A stretch of 64,000 nt of DNA, from assembly GCF_010078385.1 (NCBI RefSeq), contig NZ_SIJC01000007.1:124001-188000 (forward strand). Reading direction: 5' to 3'. The notes below the pieces were generated by a model that was given only the letters and a program-made list of their open reading frames with translations, had not been told where the DNA came from and ran no database searches. A program made the translations under genes and the position numbers. This document shows positions 37,300 through 45,162 of this stretch, piece by piece; the stretch's first letter is position 1; each line of letters starts with the position of its first letter. The DNA is from Chengkuizengella sediminis (lineage in GTDB: Bacteria > Bacillota > Bacilli > Paenibacillales > KCTC-33759).

Positions 37300-37311
37300 A
37301 AATGAAATTAC

Positions 37312-37361
37312 AAACCCCAAAAAGAGATCACACAAAAGTGTGTGTTTTCTTTTTGGGGTTT
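37312..37361. terminator. Strong intrinsic terminator between TPR and DUF1128 genes
   Basis: A long hairpin: AAACCCCAAAAAGA pairs with TCTTTTTGGGGTTT, and an inner ACACA/TGTGT pair closes a short loop. It is symmetrical enough to stop both converging transcripts. Confidence 0.85.
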
Positions 37362-37381
37362 CCATTGCAAAAGCTAAATCT

Positions 37382-37603
37382 TTATTTGCGTAAATCTCCC
37401 AATTCCTTCACGATCGCTTCCATTTCTGAAATACTGTAATTATTTTTACTCGTTACTAAATCATAAATATCTTTAATGTCTTCGTATCGTTCTAAACTAA
37501 AATGCTCAGGTTTCATAGCGGCAGCTGTTGCCATTTTTAATTTTTGTATGATTTCTTCTACCATAAAACGGATATTTTCATTTGTTTTTTGTGTTAAATC
37601 CAT
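37382..37603 (-). CDS. DUF1128-family protein
   Basis: This 73 aa cytoplasmic helical protein begins MDLTQKTNENIRFMVEEIIQ, with ISEMEAIVKELGDLRK at the end; this matches DUF1128 (YfkK-like) proteins common in Bacillales. I start it at ATG 37603 because AGGGAGG is 9 nt upstream, while the ATG at 37612 touches the RBS. Function unknown. Confidence 0.8.
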   Translation of the reverse strand: MDLTQKTNENIRFMVEEIIQKLKMATAAAMKPEHFSLERYEDIKDIYDLVTSKNNYSISEMEAIVKELGDLRK

Positions 37604-37755
37604 TAGGTACATCCTCCCTTTTAATATTTCAGGTTCAGTGTTGAAAAATCACAACTAATTGTATCACGAATAACAAAGAAGTGGTATGATAGAGACATAC
37701 CATTCAACAAAATGGTCTTTGGGAGATGATGAAATTTTAAAGGAGATGTTTTGAA

Positions 37756-37959
37756 TTGAATTCCCCAAATCAAATGTGGTTATCTATCGAAAAAGAGTAT
37801 AGAAAAATGATTGTTAACAATGTTTGGTGTTCAAATTGTAGCGATGCAGTTAGCATTGCACAATATGTGATACAAGAGCATTCAACTGGTATAGTATTAC
37901 AAGGTAAATGTAAAAACTGTGGACAAGAAGTTGTAAGAGTAGTAGATTTTGAAAACTAA
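37756..37959 (+). CDS. Small zinc-ribbon-like protein (two CxxC motifs)
   Basis: This 67 aa protein starts at TTG 37756, about 10 nt after AAAGGAGATG. WCSNCSD and GKCKNCGQEVV supply four cysteines for one zinc ion. It resembles small Bacillales proteins without known function. It precedes the gluconeogenic genes but has its own RBS, and 375 bp separate it from the malic enzyme gene. Confidence 0.65.
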   Translation: MNSPNQMWLSIEKEYRKMIVNNVWCSNCSDAVSIAQYVIQEHSTGIVLQGKCKNCGQEVVRVVDFEN

Positions 37960-38225
37960 CTTATCAGGATTATCTTTTTAATTTCCCTCATTCAAATGAT
38001 CATTTAGTAATAAATTCATTTAATTAATATCATTATTTAAAGAACAATATAAATTCTATCAAGTCCTATGCTGGTACCCTGTCCCACGTTTGTGGGCTTT
38101 TTTATATTCCCCACCCAGAGGAATTTATTTTGCATTGAATAAATACACATTATATTATCTCCTATACCAATAATATCCTATCATATTTTGTTGTTTTTGC
38201 ATCATTAATCACATTAATTTAATTA
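37960..38225. other. AT-rich intergenic region upstream of the malic enzyme promoter
   Basis: No gene here. Copies of ACATTAT/ACATTAA occur at 38147 and 38211, continuing the motif series of the promoter that follows. A C-rich patch CCCTGTCCCACG...GTGGG at 38078-38097 can form a small hairpin ending in TTTTTTA (possible terminator for the zinc-ribbon gene). Confidence 0.4.
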
Positions 38226-38313
38226 AATGCACATTATATAAAAATAATAAATTTATATATTGTGCATTATTAATATATATGATACATTATTTAAAACACA
38301 TTAACACATTAAA
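38226..38313 (+). promoter_or_regulatory. Promoter with repeated CcpN-like operator motifs, malic enzyme gene
   Basis: TTGTGC (38260-38265) and TACATT (38283-38288) are 17 bp apart, with an extended -10 TGA in front of TACATT. ACATTAT-type motifs recur at 38231, 38264, 38284, 38298 and 38306. AATGCACATTATATAAA at 38226-38242 is an imperfect inverted copy of the -35 region. The -10 element TATGATACATT agrees with 10 of 11 positions of the CcpN consensus TRTGHYATAYW, as I recall it. The same layout recurs before gapB. Confidence 0.6.
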
Positions 38314-38334
38314 GTAAGAGGGTGAGAGGTTGTA

Positions 38335-39531
38335 ATGTCATTACGTGAAGAAGCACTAGAACTGCATCGATTGAATAAAGGGAAATTAGAAGTGAATACT
38401 AAAGTTGAAGTTAAAACGGCTAAGGATTTATCCCTAGCTTATTCACCAGGGGTAGCAGAGCCGTGTAAAGAAATCCACAAACATGAAAATGCGGTTTATG
38501 ATTATACCATAAAAGGGAACAGTGTTGCTGTTATCTCTAATGGAACTGCCGTATTGGGTCTTGGTAATATTGGTGCTAAAGCATCACTTCCAGTAATAGA
38601 AGGAAAAGCTGTTTTGTTTAAAAGTTTTGCAGGAGTAGATGCTTTCCCTATTTGCTTGGATACAACAAATGTTGATCAATTTGTTGAAACTGTTAAATTG
38701 CTTGAGGCTACTTTTGGCGGTATTAATTTAGAAGATATTGCTGCACCCGCTTGTTTTGAAATTGAAGAGCGTTTAAAAGATGAATTAAATATCCCAGTTT
38801 TTCATGACGATCAACATGGCACAGCCATTGTAACAGTAGCTGGATTAGTGAATGCACTAAAATTAGTAAAAAAATCAATGGGCTCCATTAAAGTAGTAGT
38901 GAATGGTGCAGGATCAGCAGGTATTGCTATTGTTAAGTTATTAAATCGGTTTGGTGTGAATGATATGATTTTATGTGATTCTAAAGGTATTATTTTTGAA
39001 GGACGCGAGTTTGGTATGAATGAAGTTAAACATGAAATGGCTTGTTATACAAACCTTAAGAAAGAACAAGGAACTTTGGCCGATGCGATGAAAAAAGCAG
39101 ATGTTTTTATTGGTGTTTCTGCTGCGAATGTTGTAACAAAAGAAATGGTACGTTCCATGAATCAGGATGCGATCATATTTGCTATGGCAAATCCAATTCC
39201 AGAAATTATGTATGAAGATGCTATTGAAGCAGGCGCAAGAGTAGTAGGGACTGGGCGTTCTGATCTTCCAAACCAAATCAATAATGTCTTAGCCTTTCCA
39301 GGAATATTTCGGGGCGCATTAGATGTACGCGCATCCGATATTAATGAGAAAATGAAAGAAGCAGCCGTATTTTCTATTGCTTCTCTTGTTTCAGAACAGG
39401 AGTTAAGTAAAGACTATGTTATACCCGCGCCATTTGATAAACGTGTTGCTCCAGCTGTAGCTAAAGCGGTAAGTAAAGCCGCGATTGAATCAGGAGTTTC
39501 TATGGATACTTATAATACTGCGCTTATTTAA
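38335..39531 (+). CDS. NAD(P)-dependent malic enzyme (malate to pyruvate and CO2)
   Basis: This 398 aa decarboxylating malate dehydrogenase is of the short bacterial type (YtsJ/MaeB N-terminal form without a phosphotransacetylase domain). Seen are LSLAYSPGVAEPCKEIH with the catalytic tyrosine region, the metal/substrate part INLEDIAAPACFEIEERL and FHDDQHGTAIVTVAGL. The nucleotide fold KVVVNGAGSAGIAIVKLL and MANPIPEIM follow. ATG 38335 follows GAGGGTGAGAGG. It feeds pyruvate to the PPDK encoded downstream. The promoter shared with gapB implies joint control. Cofactor preference cannot be read with confidence. Confidence 0.9.
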   Translation: MSLREEALELHRLNKGKLEVNTKVEVKTAKDLSLAYSPGVAEPCKEIHKHENAVYDYTIKGNSVAVISNGTAVLGLGNIGAKASLPVIEGKAVLFKSFAGVDAFPICLDTTNVDQFVETVKLLEATFGGINLEDIAAPACFEIEERLKDELNIPVFHDDQHGTAIVTVAGLVNALKLVKKSMGSIKVVVNGAGSAGIAIVKLLNRFGVNDMILCDSKGIIFEGREFGMNEVKHEMACYTNLKKEQGTLADAMKKADVFIGVSAANVVTKEMVRSMNQDAIIFAMANPIPEIMYEDAIEAGARVVGTGRSDLPNQINNVLAFPGIFRGALDVRASDINEKMKEAAVFSIASLVSEQELSKDYVIPAPFDKRVAPAVAKAVSKAAIESGVSMDTYNTALI

Positions 39532-39539
39532 TTAAACTG

Positions 39540-39566
39540 ACTCGGAAATTCATTTTCCGAGTTTTA
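39540..39566 (+). terminator. Intrinsic terminator after the malic enzyme gene
   Basis: The 9-bp arms ACTCGGAAA (39540-39548) and TTTCCGAGT (39554-39562) have loop TTCAT and a short T-tail. It separates the malic enzyme from the gapB transcription unit. Confidence 0.7.
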
Positions 39567-39592
39567 ATATATCATTTTATTTTAATAATGAC

Positions 39593-39673
39593 ACATTAAA
39601 TATATTTATAATTTTATATATTGTGCATTATATTTAAATATGATACATTATATATAAATAAGACGTATTATAT
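39593..39673 (+). promoter_or_regulatory. Promoter with repeated CcpN-like operator motifs, gapB operon
   Basis: TTGTGC (39621-39626) and TACATT (39644-39649) are 17 bp apart, exactly as in the malic enzyme promoter. The TTATATATTGTGCATTAT stretch and TATGATACATTAT are identical in the two promoters. Motif copies ACATTAAA, GCATTATA, ACATTATA and GTATTATA begin at 39593, 39625, 39645 and 39665, the last three on a 20-bp period (about two helical turns). This suits cooperative binding by a repressor, most likely CcpN. Confidence 0.65.
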
Positions 39674-39694
39674 AGGATTAGGGGATGAATGATA

Positions 39695-40738
39695 ATGATT
39701 GGTATTAATGGAATGGGGAGAATTGGTAGACTTGTTTTACGTAAGGCTTTTGACTCAAACCTTAGTCTAAATGACTCTAGGGTTATTGCAATTAATAGTA
39801 AATATTCTATAGAAACGGTAAGTCACTTAATTAAATACGATACAGTTCATGGGAAGTTCAATGGTTCCGTAGAAATCGAAGATGGGGATCTGATCATAAA
39901 TGGTTTTAGAGTGAAGGTAACTTACGAAATGTACCCTGAGGACATACCTTGGGAACAGCTTGGTGTAAAGGTTGTCATAGATTCAACAGGACAATTCAAC
40001 AACAGAGAAAGTGCACAAAAACACTTACAATCAGGAGCATTGACTGTTATTAACACAGCCCCTGCGAAGGATATGGATTTAACAGTAGTGATGGGAGTAA
40101 ATGATCACCTCTTCGACCCGGAGAGTCATAAACTTTTATCATCAGCTTCGTGTACAACAAACTGCGTAGCACCTATTTTAGACGTTTTAGATAAAACGTT
40201 TTCTATTAAAAATGGATGGGTTACTTCCGTTCATTCCTATACAAATGATCAAAAACATTTAGATAATCCACATCATGATTTACGTAGAGCACGTGCTTGT
40301 ACTCAATCTATTATTCCAACAAGTACTGGGGTAGGTAAAGCACTTAAAAATGTAATACCACACCTAGCACCGATTATTCAAGGATTGTCTGTTCGTGTAC
40401 CTACTCCAGATGTTTCACTCATTGATATGACAATCCAAGTGCATGATGATGTCACATTAGAAAAGGTTCGAAAGGTATTTGAAGGTGCAGCCAGAGGTCA
40501 TTTATCTCCATATTTGGACTATATAAATGATCCATTAATTTCAAGTGATTTTATAGGAAATGAAAAATCAGCTGTGATTGATGGGTTATCATTATCTGTT
40601 GCTGAAGATCAAATCAAAGTGTTGGCTTGGTATGATAATGAATGGGGATATTCTTGTCGAGTAGTTGATTTAGCGCATTTGGTGATCAATAAACAAAAAC
40701 AAGGAGAGTGTGAATTATGGGACAAAACGGTCATATAA
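39695..40738 (+). CDS. gapB: Gluconeogenic glyceraldehyde-3-phosphate dehydrogenase GapB
   Basis: This 347 aa GAPDH starts at ATG 39695, 10 nt after AGGGG. GINGMGRIGRLVLRKAF is the Rossmann start. IAINSKYSIETVSHLIKYDT lacks the Asp typical of strictly NAD-dependent GapA and resembles GapB, which prefers NADP. The catalytic Cys153 is in SSASCTTNCVAPIL, and the C-terminal WYDNEWGYSCRVVDL is conserved. It works in the gluconeogenic direction. An SR1P-like ORF overlaps its 3' end, ppdK follows, and a CcpN-type promoter lies upstream. All of this fits GapB rather than glycolytic GapA. Confidence 0.9.
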   Translation: MIGINGMGRIGRLVLRKAFDSNLSLNDSRVIAINSKYSIETVSHLIKYDTVHGKFNGSVEIEDGDLIINGFRVKVTYEMYPEDIPWEQLGVKVVIDSTGQFNNRESAQKHLQSGALTVINTAPAKDMDLTVVMGVNDHLFDPESHKLLSSASCTTNCVAPILDVLDKTFSIKNGWVTSVHSYTNDQKHLDNPHHDLRRARACTQSIIPTSTGVGKALKNVIPHLAPIIQGLSVRVPTPDVSLIDMTIQVHDDVTLEKVRKVFEGAARGHLSPYLDYINDPLISSDFIGNEKSAVIDGLSLSVAEDQIKVLAWYDNEWGYSCRVVDLAHLVINKQKQGECELWDKTVI

Positions 40739-40887
40739 ACGATTTAGGTACCATTATATGTAAACACTGTGGGGAAGTAATAGATACAGTAGATACGGAC
40801 AATGTCATCACATTTTATAGCTCTTGTAAAAATGATCATTGCAATGAATTAAATTCGGAGGTACTTTTCAATGACAGTGAAGGTTAA
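40717..40887 (+). CDS. SR1P-family peptide (GapA-binding peptide homologue)
   Basis: This 56 aa ORF, read directly from the sequence, starts at ATG 40717, 8 nt after AAGGAGAG. It overlaps gapB by 22 bp and ppdK by 17 bp. LGTIICKHCGEVIDTVDTDN followed by VITFYSSCKNDHC matches the small SR1P peptide of Bacillus subtilis: start G-T-I-x-C, a CxxC pair, an acidic middle, an FY/LY strand and a second cysteine cluster. There, SR1P is encoded on the CcpN-repressed dual-function RNA SR1 and binds GapA. Here it lies inside the gluconeogenic operon and is longer than the 39 aa of SR1P, with extra residues at both ends. Binding to a GAPDH is inferred. Confidence 0.72.
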   Translation: MGQNGHINDLGTIICKHCGEVIDTVDTDNVITFYSSCKNDHCNELNSEVLFNDSEG

Positions 40888-43519
40888 ACGCATATTCCAT
40901 TTTCATGAAGGCAACGCAAATATGAAATATTTACTTGGGGGTAAAGGTGCAAATCTTGCAGAAATGACCAATATTGGACTACCAACACCTCCAGGTTTTA
41001 CAATAACTACAGACGTATGCAGAGAATACTATAAATGCAATGGACGACTTCCTGAAGGTTTATTTGATGAAGTATCAAGTGCATTGAAAAAATTGGAACA
41101 GGTGAAGAATCAGACTTTTGGAGACCTAGAAAATCCACTATTAGTGTCTGTTCGATCCGGTTCTGTTGCTTCAATGCCAGGGATGATGGATACCATTCTA
41201 AACTTGGGATTAAATGATCAGACGGTAAAGGGACTGGCTAAAAATGCTCAGGATGCTCGTTTTGCCTATGATTGTTATCGCAGATTAATTCAAATGTTTG
41301 GGAACGTCGTTTTTGGTGTGGAATCACATTCATTTGAAATAAAGCTGCATGAAATAAAAATGAAAAATAAATACCAACATGATAGTGATATCCCGGCAGA
41401 AGACCTACAATTATTAATTGAACAATTTAAACAATTGATTAAATATCACGCAAATAGAGAATTTCCTCAGGATGTTAATGTTCAGTTGAGTTTGGCAATT
41501 GAAGCTGTATTTGAATCATGGAATAATCAACGTGCCAAAGTGTACCGTAAAGCTTATGGTATTCCAAGTGAACAAGGAACTGCAGTAAACATTCAATCTA
41601 TGGTTTTTGGAAATTTAGGGGAAGAAAGCGGTACAGGAGTTTTATTTACTAGAGATCCTTCTACTGGAGAAGCTAATTTATTTGGAGAGTTTTTAACAAA
41701 TGCTCAGGGTGAAGATGTCGTAGCAGGAGTAAGAACACCTATTGCAATTGAGTTTCTAAAGGAACAATTTCCTGAAATCTATGATCAATTATATAAAACT
41801 GCTTATTTACTTGAGAATCAATATAAGGATATGCAGGATATCGAATTTACCATTGAAAATAACAAATTATATATATTACAGACACGTAATGGAAAACGTA
41901 CAGCACAAGCCTCAGTGAAAATCGCTGTGGATTTATCCAAAGATGGGCTGATTACTAAAAAAGACGCATTGCAAAGAATAGAAGTGAATCAATTGGAGCA
42001 GCTTTTTCATCGTTCTATTGATGATCAAAATAAATTAGATGTTATTGCAAAAGGACTTCCAGCTTCATCTGGTGCAGCTTCTGGGCAAGTTGTGTTTGAT
42101 CCTGATACTGCTCAAAAACTGTCTAATGATGGAGAAAAGGTTATTTTGGTTAGAATTGAAACAACACCTGAAGATATACATGGTGTGTTTGCAGCAGAAG
42201 GGGTTTTAACCAGCAGAGGTGGAATGACTAGTCATGCAGCAGTAGTAGCTAGAGGTATGGGGAAACCTTGTGTTTGCGGTTGTAATGAATTAGAGATTGA
42301 CTTAAAGGCAAAGTCCTTTATGGTTGGTGATATTAGTGTGAAAGAAGGAGACTGGATCTCGATAGATGGATCTTCCGGTCAGGTTATTCGAGGTAAAATA
42401 AAATTAAAGGATCCTGAAATTTCAGAAGAGTTATCCACTTTATTAAACTGGGCAGACGAAATAAGAGAATTAAAGGTTTATGCAAATGCGGATAGTGGTA
42501 TAGATGCAAAAAAAGCTCGTGAGTTTGGAGCAGAAGGAATTGGGTTGTGTCGTACGGAGCATATGTTCATGTCACCAAGCAGGTTGCCTATCGTACAAAA
42601 TATGATCATGGCTCAAACATTTGAAGAACGTAGAATTCATTTAGATCGTTTATTGCCATGGCAGCAATCAGATTTTGAAGATTTATTTTATGAAATGAAT
42701 GGTTTACCTGTTACGATTCGATTGTTGGACCCACCTCTACATGAATTTTTACCTAAATTAGAAGAATTACTATTACAAAAACAAAGAGTCGATTTAGGTG
42801 TTGATAAAGAGACAAATATAAATGAGTTAGATTCATTAATTAATAAAGTTCGCAATTTACATGAGATGAATCCGATGTTAGGACAACGAGGATGCAGATT
42901 AGGCATTTTATTTCCAGAAATTTATGATATGCAGATTGAAGCTATATTTCGAGCTATACTCTCTAGCCTTCAAAAAGGAATAGAAGTAATGCCACAATTA
43001 ATGATTCCACTTATAAGTGATGTGAATGAATTAAAAAGGTTAAGAGAATTAGTAAACCAAGTTGCAAAGGAAATTTTGGGTGAAGAAATTAAGTATTGTA
43101 ATTATGAAGTGGGTACGATGATAGAAGTTCCACGTGCAGCTTTAACAGCAGATGAAATTGCTCAATATGCAGATTTCTTTTCCTTTGGAACAAATGATTT
43201 AACACAAATGACCTTTGGATATAGTAGGGATGATGCAGAAGGTAAGTTCCTTGATAAGTATACAGAGGAAAAAATATTAGAAAATAATCCATTTGAAGTT
43301 TTAGATCAAAAAGGAGTAGGTAAATTAATACAATGGTCTGTAGAGATGGGTAAAACTGTAAAACCAAATCTGAAGACGGGTGTTTGTGGAGAACATGGTG
43401 GGAACAAAGAATCCATTCTCTTCTGCCAGCAAATTGGGTTGGACTATGTTAGCTGCTCTCCATATCGAATTCCACTAGCAAGAATCGCCGCTGCGCAAAG
43501 TGCAATTGAATTTAATTAA
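40871..43519 (+). CDS. ppdK: Pyruvate, phosphate dikinase
   Basis: This 882 aa enzyme converts pyruvate, ATP and Pi to PEP, AMP and PPi. The N-terminal ATP-grasp part has GGKGANLAEMTNIGLPTPPG and VRSGSVASMPGMMDTILNLG. The phospho-His domain has GGMTSHAAVVARGMGKPCVCG with His455 and, two residues before it, Thr453, the site regulated by PDRP. The C-terminal PEP domain has EGIGLCRTEHMF, FFSFGTNDLTQMTFGYSRDD and the catalytic Cys in GVCGEHGG. CGGAGG precedes ATG 40871. It supplies PEP from malate-derived pyruvate and is followed by its regulators. Confidence 0.95.
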   Translation: MTVKVKRIFHFHEGNANMKYLLGGKGANLAEMTNIGLPTPPGFTITTDVCREYYKCNGRLPEGLFDEVSSALKKLEQVKNQTFGDLENPLLVSVRSGSVASMPGMMDTILNLGLNDQTVKGLAKNAQDARFAYDCYRRLIQMFGNVVFGVESHSFEIKLHEIKMKNKYQHDSDIPAEDLQLLIEQFKQLIKYHANREFPQDVNVQLSLAIEAVFESWNNQRAKVYRKAYGIPSEQGTAVNIQSMVFGNLGEESGTGVLFTRDPSTGEANLFGEFLTNAQGEDVVAGVRTPIAIEFLKEQFPEIYDQLYKTAYLLENQYKDMQDIEFTIENNKLYILQTRNGKRTAQASVKIAVDLSKDGLITKKDALQRIEVNQLEQLFHRSIDDQNKLDVIAKGLPASSGAASGQVVFDPDTAQKLSNDGEKVILVRIETTPEDIHGVFAAEGVLTSRGGMTSHAAVVARGMGKPCVCGCNELEIDLKAKSFMVGDISVKEGDWISIDGSSGQVIRGKIKLKDPEISEELSTLLNWADEIRELKVYANADSGIDAKKAREFGAEGIGLCRTEHMFMSPSRLPIVQNMIMAQTFEERRIHLDRLLPWQQSDFEDLFYEMNGLPVTIRLLDPPLHEFLPKLEELLLQKQRVDLGVDKETNINELDSLINKVRNLHEMNPMLGQRGCRLGILFPEIYDMQIEAIFRAILSSLQKGIEVMPQLMIPLISDVNELKRLRELVNQVAKEILGEEIKYCNYEVGTMIEVPRAALTADEIAQYADFFSFGTNDLTQMTFGYSRDDAEGKFLDKYTEEKILENNPFEVLDQKGVGKLIQWSVEMGKTVKPNLKTGVCGEHGGNKESILFCQQIGLDYVSCSPYRIPLARIAAAQSAIEFN

Positions 43520-43584
43520 CTTTTAGTTAATAATTAAAGTAATATGTTAAGTTTTTATTGTGAGGAACGTATGCACTTTTGGAG

Positions 43585-44214
43585 GTGAAAACGATCGAAC
43601 TAACATCTCGTCAATTAAAAATCATAGAAATTGTACAAGAAAATGTACCTATAACTGGAGATCAAATTGCAGAATTGATTGGGGTGAGCAAGCCTACAAT
43701 ACGTTCAGATTTATCCGTACTTGTCATGGTCGGTTATCTTGAAGCCAAACCAAAGGTTGGATATTTCCCGGGAAAATCAGCATTGCCTAACTACGAAGCG
43801 GCTAAAAAATTAGAGCAAATTAAGGTTAAAGACATCCAAAGTATTCCTGTTGTTGTAAAAGAAACAACAACGGTTCATGATGCAGTAGTTACACTCTTTA
43901 TGGATAATGTTGGGAGTTTAGTCGTGAGCGATGATGATGGAACTTTAAAAGGAGTTTTATCAAGGAAAGACTTGTTAAAAGTCACATTAGGTAATCCTGC
44001 ATCTTCTACAATGCCTGTACACCTAGTAATGACAAGACAGCCTAATATCGTTACCATTCAACCAGATCAATCTGTAATTGAAGCGGCTAAAAAAATGATT
44101 GAACATGATGTGGATACGTTACCTGTGATTTCTAAAAAAGATGAAATCATAGGTAGAATCACGAAAACGAATATGACTCGTTTATTGTTGGACTTAACAG
44201 ATACTTTATTATAA
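43585..44214 (+). CDS. ccpN: CcpN-type repressor of gluconeogenic genes
   Basis: This 209 aa regulator has a DeoR-type helix-turn-helix, LKIIEIVQENVPITGDQIAE with recognition part GVSKPTIRSDL. Two CBS domains, which bind adenine nucleotides, follow: SIPVVVKETTTVHDAVVTLF and IVTIQPDQSVIEAAKKMIEHD. This is the CcpN (YqzB) architecture, and as in Bacillus subtilis it precedes the yqfL-type gene. CcpN represses gapB and pckA when glucose is present. The start is uncertain: GTG 43585 matches the family N-terminus (MKTIEL) but overlaps its own GGAGG; TTG 43579 is the alternative. Confidence 0.9.
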   Translation: MKTIELTSRQLKIIEIVQENVPITGDQIAELIGVSKPTIRSDLSVLVMVGYLEAKPKVGYFPGKSALPNYEAAKKLEQIKVKDIQSIPVVVKETTTVHDAVVTLFMDNVGSLVVSDDDGTLKGVLSRKDLLKVTLGNPASSTMPVHLVMTRQPNIVTIQPDQSVIEAAKKMIEHDVDTLPVISKKDEIIGRITKTNMTRLLLDLTDTLL

Positions 44215-44232
44215 TTCATTGGAGGATTCATA

Positions 44233-45054
44233 GTGGACGAGAAACTTAGATATAAAATTTATATTTGTTCAGATTCCATAGGAGAAACTGCGGAAACCGT
44301 AGTGAAAGCTACTGCACGTCAATTTGATATGACTCAGATCGAAATCAAAAGAGTAGGTCATATACAATATGAAGATCAAATAAAAGTTGTCATGGAAGAT
44401 GCACATTCAGAAAATGCAGTCGTTGCCTATACACTTGTTCAACCAGAGTTGCGTGAAATGATGAAACAAGAAGCCATTCGTTTAGGGGTAAGAGCAGTTG
44501 ATATCATGGGTCCAATGATGCAGGCTTTCATTGATACATTTAATAATATACCTAAACAAGAACCTGGATTACTTCATAAAATGGATGAAAATTACTTTAA
44601 AAAAGTAGAAGCTATAGAATTTGCCGTTAAATTTGATGATGGTCGTGACGTAAGAGGACTTTTACAAGCTGAGTTGGTTTTGGTTGGTATTTCCAGGACA
44701 TCTAAAACTCCTTTAAGCATCTTTCTTGCACATAAAGGAATTAAAGTGGCTAACCTTCCATTAGTACCTGAAGTGAAACCACCAAAAGAGTTGTTTGAAA
44801 TTCCTCGAAGTAAAGTGATCGGTCTTTCTATGCAGCCTGAACAGATATTAAGGATTCGAAAAGAAAGATTGAAAGCTTTGGGTATGCCTTCTGGAGCAAA
44901 TTATGCCACTCTAGAACGCATAATAGAAGAGCATAAAATAGCAAGCGATTTAATGAAAAGAGTCGGATGCCCAATTATTGATGTAACGGAAAGAGCCATT
45001 GAAGAAACAGCTGCAATTATTATAAGTTTACACGATAGCAACTTACATTCATAA
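44233..45054 (+). CDS. ppsR: Pyruvate, phosphate dikinase regulatory protein (DUF299 kinase/phosphorylase)
   Basis: This 273 aa bifunctional enzyme phosphorylates (using ADP) and dephosphorylates (using Pi) the threonine next to the PPDK catalytic histidine. It opens with IYICSDSIGETAETVVKA. The P-loop LVGISRTSKTPLSIFLAHKG is near residue 157, and SMQPEQILRIRKERL follows. GTG 44233 is 6 nt after GGAGG and 18 bp after ccpN. Its target ppdK lies two genes upstream and carries the expected Thr453, which makes the assignment firm. Confidence 0.93.
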   Translation: MDEKLRYKIYICSDSIGETAETVVKATARQFDMTQIEIKRVGHIQYEDQIKVVMEDAHSENAVVAYTLVQPELREMMKQEAIRLGVRAVDIMGPMMQAFIDTFNNIPKQEPGLLHKMDENYFKKVEAIEFAVKFDDGRDVRGLLQAELVLVGISRTSKTPLSIFLAHKGIKVANLPLVPEVKPPKELFEIPRSKVIGLSMQPEQILRIRKERLKALGMPSGANYATLERIIEEHKIASDLMKRVGCPIIDVTERAIEETAAIIISLHDSNLHS

Positions 45055-45162
45055 CTAATGGATTAAAATATAATCAAAAATATGTAATAAATCTAATTAA
45101 AACCATACTAAAAATATAGGACTCGGTTCAGATTAAAAAATTCATAAAAAGGAGAGGGTATC

